Below, piece after piece: positions 57,835 to 64,000 of a stretch of DNA of 64,000 nucleotides (position 1 is the first letter of the stretch; every line of letters starts with the position of its first letter). The translations under genes and the position numbers were made by a program. Origin of the DNA: Bradyrhizobium niftali. Its GTDB lineage: Bacteria > Pseudomonadota > Alphaproteobacteria > Rhizobiales > Xanthobacteraceae. A model generated the notes under the pieces. That model was not told where the DNA came from. It ran no database searches and was given only the letters and a program-made list of their open reading frames with translations. Where the stretch lies: positions 124,001 through 188,000 of the forward strand of contig NZ_SPQT01000012.1 in assembly GCF_004571025.1 (NCBI RefSeq). The letters run 5' to 3'.

Positions 57835-58791
57835 GTGAGCGAGGGGCAAGTCGGCAGAAGGCCTATTGGCAAGGCCGTGCTTATCGCAGGCCCGACCGCC
57901 AGCGGCAAGTCGGCGCTGGCGCTCGAGCTGGCGCTCGCCACCGGCGGCGTCGTCATCAATGCCGATTCCATGCAGGTCTACCGCGACCTGCGCATCATTA
58001 CGGCGCGCCCGACACGGGCAGACGAGGCGCTCGTGCCGCATCGCCTCTACGGTCACGTCGATGCCGCCGTGAATTTCTCGGCCGGCGCCTGGGTGAACGA
58101 TGCGGCGACGGCGCTCGAAGGGGCGAGAGCCGAAGGCCGCCTGCCGATCTTCGTCGGCGGTACCGGGCTCTATTTCAAGGCGCTGACCGCGGGCCTCTCG
58201 GTGGTGCCGCCGATCCCCGCTGAGGTGCGCGAAGACGTGCGCGCGCGGCTGGAGCGGAACGGTGTCGAGGCGCTGCATGCGGAACTCGCGGCCCGCGATC
58301 CGCGTGCGGCCGAGCGATTGAATCTGCGCGACCGCACCCGCATCGCACGCGCGCTCGAAGTGGTCGAGGCGACCGGGCGCTCGCTGCTCGACTGGCACCA
58401 GGAGGGGCAGCCGCCGCTGTTGCCGCAGGACAGTTTTCGCGCGGTGTTCCTCGCTCCCGAGCGCGAGGAGCTCTATGCCCGCATCGATGCCCGCTTCGAC
58501 GCCATGCTTGGCGCCGGCGCCTTGAGGGAGGTCGAGCGCCTCGCCGCCCGAAAGCTCGATCCCTTGCTACCGGCGATGAAGGCCCACGGCGTGCCGGCCC
58601 TGATCCGGCATTTGCGCGGTGAGCTCAGCCTGGACGAGGCGGCCACGATCGGCCGCACCGATACCCGCCATTACGCCAAGCGCCAGTACACCTGGTTCCG
58701 GCACCAATTGCCGGAGTTCGAATGGGTGAAGCTGGAGGAGGCGAGGGGCTGGCTAGCGGCGACCGTGAACGCGGCGCAGGACCCCGACTGA
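57835..58791 (+). CDS. miaA: tRNA dimethylallyltransferase MiaA
   Basis: A 318-residue enzyme adding an isopentenyl group to A37 of tRNAs reading UNN codons. P-loop GPTASGKSALALELA near residue 19, the substrate Asp-Ser-Met-Gln in NADSMQVYRDL, and the later GGTGLYFKAL, RDRTRIARALEVVEATGR and YAKRQYTWFR are diagnostic. A GTG at 57835 with GAGG six bases upstream is the start. It lies head-to-head with serB. Followed by the ilv leader region. Confidence 0.95.
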   Translation: MSEGQVGRRPIGKAVLIAGPTASGKSALALELALATGGVVINADSMQVYRDLRIITARPTRADEALVPHRLYGHVDAAVNFSAGAWVNDAATALEGARAEGRLPIFVGGTGLYFKALTAGLSVVPPIPAEVREDVRARLERNGVEALHAELAARDPRAAERLNLRDRTRIARALEVVEATGRSLLDWHQEGQPPLLPQDSFRAVFLAPEREELYARIDARFDAMLGAGALREVERLAARKLDPLLPAMKAHGVPALIRHLRGELSLDEAATIGRTDTRHYAKRQYTWFRHQLPEFEWVKLEEARGWLAATVNAAQDPD

Positions 58792-58884
58792 CGTGCTTTT
58801 GTGCCGGGTTCCCGAATTTACCCCTCGCCGAACCCCGGGAACACCGCTACACTGCCAAAATCGCGCGGGAACGGCCGCATTGCC

Positions 58885-58912
58885 TTGACATCCAGGCTTT
58901 GGCCGCTATGTT
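58885..58912 (+). promoter_or_regulatory. Promoter of the ilvB operon
   Basis: TTGACA (58885-58890) and TATGTT (58907-58912) with a 16-base spacer, 33 bp before the leader peptide ATG. This is the best sigma-70-like promoter in the region. Confidence 0.65.
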
Positions 58913-58944
58913 TCGCGCAACCTTTGGGAAGCCGGGCGCCTGCC

Positions 58945-59010
58945 ATGCGTAACATTATTACCAAACTCCTTATCGCCGTCGTACCCAGGCACACCGCCGG
59001 GGATGGCTAG
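58945..59010 (+). CDS. ilv operon leader peptide, 21 residues
   Basis: A short frame starting ATG CGT AAC and reading MRNIITKLLIAVV, then PRHTAGDG and TAG. Seven of the first thirteen residues are Ile, Leu or Val, the regulatory amino acids of the operon. It sits between a good promoter and a hairpin-T-run terminator upstream of ilvB, the defining layout of translation-coupled attenuation. Too short for usual gene finders. Confidence 0.85.
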   Translation: MRNIITKLLIAVVPRHTAGDG

Positions 59011-59062
59011 CTGCCATCCACATGACAGGCGGTGTGCATGGGCCCTCTTCGGGGCCTTTTTT
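58985..59062 (+). promoter_or_regulatory. ilvB attenuator: pause hairpin and terminator
   Basis: GCACACCGCC (58989-58998) pairs perfectly with GGCGGTGTGC (59028-59037), with an inner GGATGGC/GCCATCC hairpin (59001-59019) that spans the leader stop codon. The terminator GGCCCT-CTTC-GGGGCC followed by six T (59041-59062) lies just downstream. Ribosome stalling at Ile/Leu/Val codons would change which hairpins form. I could not identify the antiterminator pairing with confidence. Confidence 0.8.
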
Positions 59063-59119
59063 ATTTCCTGAACCCGACACGAACGAAGCCGCTGGCAACA
59101 GCGCATCCGGAGCAAGCCA

Positions 59120-60895
59120 ATGACCGACAAGAGCCACGATCCGAACCAGATGACCGGCGCCGCGATGATCGTCCGCGCGCTCATCGATCACGGCGTGACC
59201 GACATTTTCGGCTATCCCGGCGGCGCGGTGCTTCCGATCTATGACGAGATCTTCCAGCAGAGCGAGGTCCAGCACATCCTGGTCCGGCACGAGCAGGGCG
59301 CGGGCCACGCCGCCGAGGGCTATGCGCGCTCGACCGGCAAGCCGGGCGTTGCGCTGGTGACCTCCGGTCCCGGCGCCACCAACATGGTGACGCCGCTGAC
59401 CGACGCGCTGATGGACTCGATCCCGCTGGTCTGCATCTCCGGCCAGGTGCCGACGCATCTGATCGGCAACGACGCGTTCCAGGAATGCGACACGGTCGGC
59501 ATCACGCGTCCCTGCACCAAGCACAACTGGCTGGTGCGCGACGTCAACGATCTCGCGAAAGTGCTGCACGAAGCGTTCTACGTTGCGACCACGGGCCGTC
59601 CGGGCCCGGTGCTGGTCGACGTGCCCAAGGACGTGCAGTTCGCGACCGGCACCTATCATCCGCCGCGCAAGTCCGACGTGCACCGCTCCTACGCGCCGCG
59701 CGTGAAGGGGGATGCGACGCAGATCCGCAAGGCCGTCTCGCTGCTCGCGAACGCCAAGCGTCCCGTGATCTACAGCGGCGGCGGCGTGATCAATTCCGGC
59801 CCTGAAGCGACCAAGCTGCTGCGCGAGCTGGTCGAGGTCACCGGTTTTCCGATCACCTCCACGCTGATGGGCCTCGGCGCGTACCCGGCGTCGGGCAAGA
59901 ACTGGCTCGGCATGCTCGGCATGCACGGCACCTATGAGGCCAACATGACGATGCATGATTGCGACGTCATGCTGTGCGTCGGCGCGCGCTTCGACGACCG
60001 CATCACCGGCCGTGTCGATGCGTTCTCGCCGGGCTCGAAGAAGATCCACATCGACATCGACCCGTCATCGATCAACAAGAACATCCGGGTCGACGTGCCG
60101 ATCATCGGCGATTGCGGCAACATCCTCGGCGACATCCTCCAGGTGTTCAAGGCGGAGTCGAAGAAGCCCGACATCAAGGCGTGGTGGCAGCAGATCGCGC
60201 AGTGGCGCGCCCGCAACTCGCTCTATTACAGGAAGAGCAACGACGTCATCCTGCCGCAGCACGCGATCCAGAGCCTGTTCGAGGCGACGCGGGGCCGGGA
60301 TACCTACATCACGACCGAGGTCGGCCAGCACCAGATGTGGGCGGCGCAGTTCTACGGCTTCGAGGAACCGCATCGCTGGATGACATCAGGCGGGCTCGGC
60401 ACCATGGGCTACGGCCTGCCCGCGGCGGTCGGCGTGCAGGTGGCGCACCCGGACAGCCTCGTCATCGACATCGCCGGCGATGCCTCGGTGCAGATGACGA
60501 TCCAGGAGATGTCGACGGCGGTCCAGTACGAACTGCCGATCAAGATCTTCATCCTCAACAACCAGTACATGGGTATGGTGCGGCAGTGGCAGCAGCTGCT
60601 GCACGGCAACCGCCTGTCGCACTCCTACTCGGAGGCGCTGCCGGATTTCGTCAAGCTCGCGGAAGCCTATGGCGGCGTCGGCATCCAGGTGCACAAGCCT
60701 TCAGATCTCGACGGCGCCATCCAGGAGATGATCTCGGTCAAGCGTCCGGTGCTGTTCGACTGCCGCGTCGCGGCGCTCGAAAACTGCTTCCCGATGATCC
60801 CCTCCGGCAAGGCGCACAACGAGATGCTGTTGCCGGAGCAGGCGAACGACGAGGCGACGGCCAAGGCGTTCGCGGGCGGCAAGGCGCTGGTGTGA
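59120..60895 (+). CDS. ilvB: Acetolactate synthase large subunit
   Basis: A 591-residue thiamine-diphosphate enzyme, first common step of valine, leucine and isoleucine synthesis. HEQGAGHAAEGYARSTGKPG holds the catalytic Glu near residue 60; GDASVQMTIQEM...NNQYMGMV is the ThDP motif; the middle domain binds FAD. The ATG at 59120 is preceded by GGAGCAAGCC. Transcription is under the leader attenuator. ilvN follows after an inserted dehydratase gene. Confidence 0.96.
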   Translation: MTDKSHDPNQMTGAAMIVRALIDHGVTDIFGYPGGAVLPIYDEIFQQSEVQHILVRHEQGAGHAAEGYARSTGKPGVALVTSGPGATNMVTPLTDALMDSIPLVCISGQVPTHLIGNDAFQECDTVGITRPCTKHNWLVRDVNDLAKVLHEAFYVATTGRPGPVLVDVPKDVQFATGTYHPPRKSDVHRSYAPRVKGDATQIRKAVSLLANAKRPVIYSGGGVINSGPEATKLLRELVEVTGFPITSTLMGLGAYPASGKNWLGMLGMHGTYEANMTMHDCDVMLCVGARFDDRITGRVDAFSPGSKKIHIDIDPSSINKNIRVDVPIIGDCGNILGDILQVFKAESKKPDIKAWWQQIAQWRARNSLYYRKSNDVILPQHAIQSLFEATRGRDTYITTEVGQHQMWAAQFYGFEEPHRWMTSGGLGTMGYGLPAAVGVQVAHPDSLVIDIAGDASVQMTIQEMSTAVQYELPIKIFILNNQYMGMVRQWQQLLHGNRLSHSYSEALPDFVKLAEAYGGVGIQVHKPSDLDGAIQEMISVKRPVLFDCRVAALENCFPMIPSGKAHNEMLLPEQANDEATAKAFAGGKALV

Positions 60896-60899
60896 CGTC

Positions 60900-61853
60900 A
60901 TGTTCGACCTGACGGAACTCGAGCGCGCACACGACATCGTGCGGCAGGCGGTGCCGGCCACGCCGGCGCATGCCTGGCCGCTGCTCGCTGAGCGCCTCGG
61001 CACCGGCGTTGTCGTCAAGCACGAAAACCACACGCCGATCGGGGCCTTCAAGGTGCGCGGCGGTCTCGTCTATCTCGATCGGCTCAAGCGTGAGCGGCCG
61101 AAGACGCCGGGCATCATCTCGGCGACGCGCGGCAATCACGGCCAGAGCCTCGCGTTCGCCGCGAGCCGCCACGGCGTGCCCGCCGTGATCTACGTGCCCC
61201 GCGGCAACTCGGTCGAGAAGAACCGCGCCATGAAGGCGTTCGGCGCCGAGCTCGTCGAGCATGGCGAGGACTTTCAGGCGGCCGCGGAAGAGGCCCAGCG
61301 GCGCGCCCAATTTACCGGCCTGCACATGGTGCCGTCGTTCCATCCGGATCTCGTGCTCGGCGTCGCCACCTATGCGCTCGAACTGTTCCGGACGGCGCCA
61401 GATCTCGATGTTCTCTATGTGCCGATCGGGCAGGGCTCCGGAATCTCCGGCTGCATCATGGCACGCGACCTCCTGGGCCTGAAGACCGAGATCGTCGGCG
61501 TGCAGTCGACCGAAGCGCCGTCCTATGCGCTGTCGTTCGCGGCCGGCAAGATCGTGACCACCGAGACCAGCAACACGCTTGCCGACGGCATGGCGACGCG
61601 CATTCCCGACGCGGACGCGCTGGCCCTGATCCGCAAGGGCGCCTCGCGCATCGTGCAGGTGAGCGACGACGAGGTCGCCGCGGCGATCCGCGCCTACTGG
61701 ACCGACACGCACAATCTCGCCGAAGGCGCCGGTGCCGCCGCGCTCGCTGCGGCGCTTCAGGAAAAGACAAAACTGTCAGGCAAGCGCGTCGGTCTCGTGC
61801 TGTCCGGCGGCAATATCGATTTCGATCTGTTCAAGCGATGGGTGGTCGCATGA
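60900..61853 (+). CDS. PLP-dependent threonine/serine dehydratase-like protein
   Basis: A 317-residue fold-type II PLP enzyme. The cofactor Lys is in PIGAFKVRGGLVYL (near residue 46), RGNHGQSLAFAA binds substrate, and the phosphate loop is GQGSGISG. The C-terminal LVLSGGNIDFDLF replaces the usual SGGN end; there is no ACT domain, so the allosteric IlvA form is excluded. It would convert threonine to 2-oxobutyrate, a substrate of the adjacent acetolactate synthase; a hydroxyectoine-type or serine role is also possible. It starts four bases after ilvB. Confidence 0.8.
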   Translation: MFDLTELERAHDIVRQAVPATPAHAWPLLAERLGTGVVVKHENHTPIGAFKVRGGLVYLDRLKRERPKTPGIISATRGNHGQSLAFAASRHGVPAVIYVPRGNSVEKNRAMKAFGAELVEHGEDFQAAAEEAQRRAQFTGLHMVPSFHPDLVLGVATYALELFRTAPDLDVLYVPIGQGSGISGCIMARDLLGLKTEIVGVQSTEAPSYALSFAAGKIVTTETSNTLADGMATRIPDADALALIRKGASRIVQVSDDEVAAAIRAYWTDTHNLAEGAGAAALAAALQEKTKLSGKRVGLVLSGGNIDFDLFKRWVVA

Positions 61854-61880
61854 TTGCGCGAGCGCTCGCCAATTGCACCA

Positions 61881-61980
61881 CCGTATCGTCCGGCTTGACC
61901 GGACGATCCAGTACGCCGCGGCAGATGTGAGACTCACTATGCCGGTGACTACTGGATGCCTCGCCTTCGCGGGGCATGAC
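61881..61980. repeat. Dispersed intergenic repeat, family D, second copy
   Basis: CGTCCGGCTTGACCGGACG, GATCCAGTACGCCGCGG and ACTGGATGCC...GGGGCATGAC share modules with 56806-56904. It lies inside the presumed ilvB-ilvN transcription unit. Confidence 0.75.
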
Positions 61981-62003
61981 AAGAAAGAATAGAGGGGACG
62001 ACA

Positions 62004-62546
62004 ATGAACCAGCCCGCATCCGCCTATTTCATCGAGGATCGCCACGATCCCAACGAGACGCATACGCTTTCGGTGCTCGTGCAGAACGAGCCCGGCGTGC
62101 TCGCGCGCGTCATCGGCCTGTTCTCCGGGCGCGGCTACAACATCGAGAGCCTCACGGTCTCGGAGACCGAGGCGCAGAAGCATCTGTCGCGCATCACCAT
62201 CGTCACCACCGGCACGCCGATGGTGATCGAGCAGATCAAGCACCAGCTCGACCGCATGATCCCGGTCTACCGCGTCGTCGACATGACCCAGACGAAGCGC
62301 TCGATCGAGCGCGAACTTGCGATGGTGAAGGTGCGTGGGCAGGGCGAGCACCGGGTCGAGGCGCTCAGGCTGGCGGATGCGTTCCGCGCCCGCGTGATCG
62401 ACGCCACCACCGAGAGCTTTGTGTTCGAGATCACAGGCAATACGGACAAGATCAATCAATATATCGATCTGATGCGCCCGCTCGGCCTTGTCGAGGTGTC
62501 GCGCACGGGCGTTGCCGCGATCGGCCGCGGGCCTGAAGGGATGTGA
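62004..62546 (+). CDS. ilvN: Acetolactate synthase small (regulatory) subunit
   Basis: A 180-residue protein. The ACT domain HTLSVLVQNEPGVLARVIGL then FSGRGYNIESLTV (residues 13-45) binds valine for feedback inhibition; the C-terminal half (AFRARVIDATTESFVFEITG) stabilises the large subunit. AGAGGGGACGAC precedes the ATG. It follows the dehydratase gene by 150 bp occupied mainly by a palindromic repeat. Confidence 0.95.
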   Translation: MNQPASAYFIEDRHDPNETHTLSVLVQNEPGVLARVIGLFSGRGYNIESLTVSETEAQKHLSRITIVTTGTPMVIEQIKHQLDRMIPVYRVVDMTQTKRSIERELAMVKVRGQGEHRVEALRLADAFRARVIDATTESFVFEITGNTDKINQYIDLMRPLGLVEVSRTGVAAIGRGPEGM

Positions 62547-62549
62547 ACC

Positions 62550-63245
62550 ATGCTGGCGCGCGACTGGTACTACAATGAGCGGAACCGGATGGGCATCGAG
62601 CCCGCGGTGGCGTCGATCTACGACAGCCACGACGATGCCGATCTGCGGGCGCGCGCCGCCCTGAAAATGCTCGGTGTCCAGCGCGGCTGGCGCATCGCCG
62701 ACATCGGCTGCGGAAACGGCGTGCTCGCCACCGAAGCTGCGCTGATGGGCGCCGAGGTCGACGCCATCGACATTTCGCCCGCGATGCTGGCGCTCGCCGA
62801 GATCTATGCGCGCGACCGCAAGGCGCCCGTGCGCACGCAATCGGCCGGCCTGCTCAGCTTCGCCTACCGGCCGGAATCCTACGATCTGATCGTCAGCGAG
62901 TTCACGCTGCATCATCTGCCTGATTTCTGGAAAGTGGTGGCGATGTCGCGGATCTTTCGCGCGCTGAAGCCGGGGGCGAGCTTCTATCTGCGCGACATCG
63001 TTTATGCCTCGATGCCCGACGCGGTCGAGCGCGACGTCGAGCAGTGGGCAGAATTCCAGATCAAGAACCACGATTTCTCCCGCGAGGGCGTGGTCACGCA
63101 TATGCGCGACGAATATTCCACCTTCGGCTGGGTGATGGAGCGGATGCTGACCGACGTCGGCTTCACGCTGATCTCGGCCGACTATCACGCGCCGATGCAC
63201 GGCACTTATCTGCTGCGGAAACCGAAAGCCGGCGAGCAAGGCTAG
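62550..63245 (+). CDS. Class I SAM-dependent methyltransferase
   Basis: A 231-residue enzyme. Motif I is IADIGCGNGVLATEAA near residue 50, then VDAIDISPAMLALAE and LIVSEFTLHHLPDFW. It transfers a methyl group from SAM to an unknown acceptor. It starts three bases after ilvN, so it is in the same transcript, but nothing links it functionally to branched-chain synthesis. An early Tyr-rich start (LARDWYYNERNRMGIEPAVA) and the C-terminal ISADYHAPMHGTYLL are not diagnostic. Confidence 0.85.
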   Translation: MLARDWYYNERNRMGIEPAVASIYDSHDDADLRARAALKMLGVQRGWRIADIGCGNGVLATEAALMGAEVDAIDISPAMLALAEIYARDRKAPVRTQSAGLLSFAYRPESYDLIVSEFTLHHLPDFWKVVAMSRIFRALKPGASFYLRDIVYASMPDAVERDVEQWAEFQIKNHDFSREGVVTHMRDEYSTFGWVMERMLTDVGFTLISADYHAPMHGTYLLRKPKAGEQG

Positions 63246-63294
63246 ACCAGAACAAGAAACAGGGCTGCACGACAGGGCAGAACCGGAAACAACA

Positions 63295-64000
63295 ATGAAG
63301 CCGGCCGACATCCTCATCGCCCTCCTGGTGGCGATCATCTGGGGGCTTGCCTTCGTGGCGAGCCGGATCGCACTCGACGAGTTTTCGCCGGAGCTGATGA
63401 CGGCGATGCGCTTCACCATTGCCGCGGTGCCGTGCCTGTTCATTCCCAAGCCGAAGGTCGCCTGGTCGCTGCTGATCGCGATCAGCTTCACGCTGTTTCT
63501 CGGCCAGTTCCTGAGCCAGGCCTATGGCATCGCCCATGGCGTGCCGGTGGGGCTGACCTCCGTCGTCGTGCAGAGTCAGGCGCTGTTCACGATCGGCTTT
63601 GCCGCGATCGCCTTCGGCGAGCGGCCGACGCCGATGCAGACCCTCGGCATCGTCATCGCCGCAGCCGGGCTGCTGATGATCTGCGGCACCGTCGGCTACG
63701 ATTTCAGCGTGGGTGCCTTCGCGGTGCTGATGATCGCGCCGGTCAGCTTTGCCGTCGGAAACATTCTGCTGCGCGGCGCGCGCGGCGTGCCGATGTTCGA
63801 CCTGTTTGCCTGGCTTTGTCTCGCCACTGCGGTCCCGTTGCTCGCCCTCTCGCTCGTCGTCAACGGGCCGGCGCCGACCTTCCAGTCCCTGATCCACATG
63901 TCGCTGACCGGTCTCGTCTGCCTGCTGATGATCGGCGCCATCTCCACCAGCATCGCCTATTGGCTGTGGGGCCGGCTGCTGCGTGACTATCCCGCTGCCC
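63295..64000 (+). CDS. EamA (DMT) family transporter, C-terminus outside window
   Basis: The first 235 codons of a drug/metabolite transporter. LIALLVAIIWGLAFVASRIA is the classic first helix, with FGERPTPMQTLGIVIAAAGL and SFAVGNILLRGAR later; about eight of ten helices are visible. The branch resembles O-acetylserine/cysteine or amino-acid exporters. It follows the methyltransferase by 49 bp on the same strand and could belong to the same unit. The frame is open to the window end. Confidence 0.88.
   Translation, partial: MKPADILIALLVAIIWGLAFVASRIALDEFSPELMTAMRFTIAAVPCLFIPKPKVAWSLLIAISFTLFLGQFLSQAYGIAHGVPVGLTSVVVQSQALFTIGFAAIAFGERPTPMQTLGIVIAAAGLLMICGTVGYDFSVGAFAVLMIAPVSFAVGNILLRGARGVPMFDLFAWLCLATAVPLLALSLVVNGPAPTFQSLIHMSLTGLVCLLMIGAISTSIAYWLWGRLLRDYPAA

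Noticed and set aside
61776..63491. A 571-codon open frame on the minus strand
   Set aside because: Spans antisense of four clear genes and a palindromic repeat.

Overview
The window looks like chromosome of a GC-rich alphaproteobacterium, most likely Bradyrhizobium or a close relative. The main reasons are a circularly permuted two-piece tmRNA whose tag reads ANDNFAPVAQAA, an SspB-type ClpXP adaptor beside it, FixK/FNR-type boxes, an EcfG-type stress promoter, several families of dispersed intergenic palindromes, and many TRAP and TTT solute transporters. No rRNA, tRNA, CRISPR array, transposase or integrase was seen.

Layout. 0-9.6 kb: 5' end of uvrD, small stress-type membrane protein, thioesterase, D-lactate dehydrogenase-like flavoprotein, a His/Gly-rich Spy-like exported protein behind an EcfG promoter, SulP permease, exported caspase-like protein, and a divergent LysR/DoxX pair. 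9.6-15.2 kb: TRAP transporter operon (DctP, fused DctQM, 2-hydroxyacid dehydrogenase), a 43-residue lipoprotein, and a periplasmic ligand-binding protein. 15.4-22.2 kb: two large GGDEF-EAL proteins (c-di-GMP turnover) around an MFS carrier. 22.2-27.6 kb: a less GC-rich accessory block (BASS-like carrier, several very small membrane or DUF1127-like genes, a SARP/TolB/TPR regulator, MAPEG protein). It is bracketed by the 3' part of the second EAL gene and a broken copy of that same stretch.

27.6-39.2 kb: TetR/cytochrome P450 pair with a 26-bp operator, a giant AsmA protein, a DUF2336 protein ending in a 13-bp tandem repeat, an SDR/TetR pair with two matching operators, and two genes (uspA and an 87-aa protein) behind FixK-type boxes. 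39.4-46 kb: Omp31-type porin, feoAB, an RHH/DUF4169 pair, fumC, sspB and ssrA. 46-50.7 kb: split chromate transporter and tctBAC. 50.8-56.8 kb: thyA, GNAT, folA, hflK, hflC, a DUF2065 gene and degP, i.e. nucleotide synthesis plus envelope protein quality control. 56.9-64 kb: serB and miaA divergent, then an attenuator-controlled ilvB operon with a PLP dehydratase between ilvB and ilvN, a methyltransferase and the start of an EamA transporter.

Functional links: the tmRNA makes the degradation tag that SspB delivers to ClpXP. HflKC, DegP and the Spy-like protein act on envelope proteins. The ilv leader peptide couples branched-chain amino acid supply to acetolactate synthase and probably to a dehydratase that could feed 2-oxobutyrate to it.
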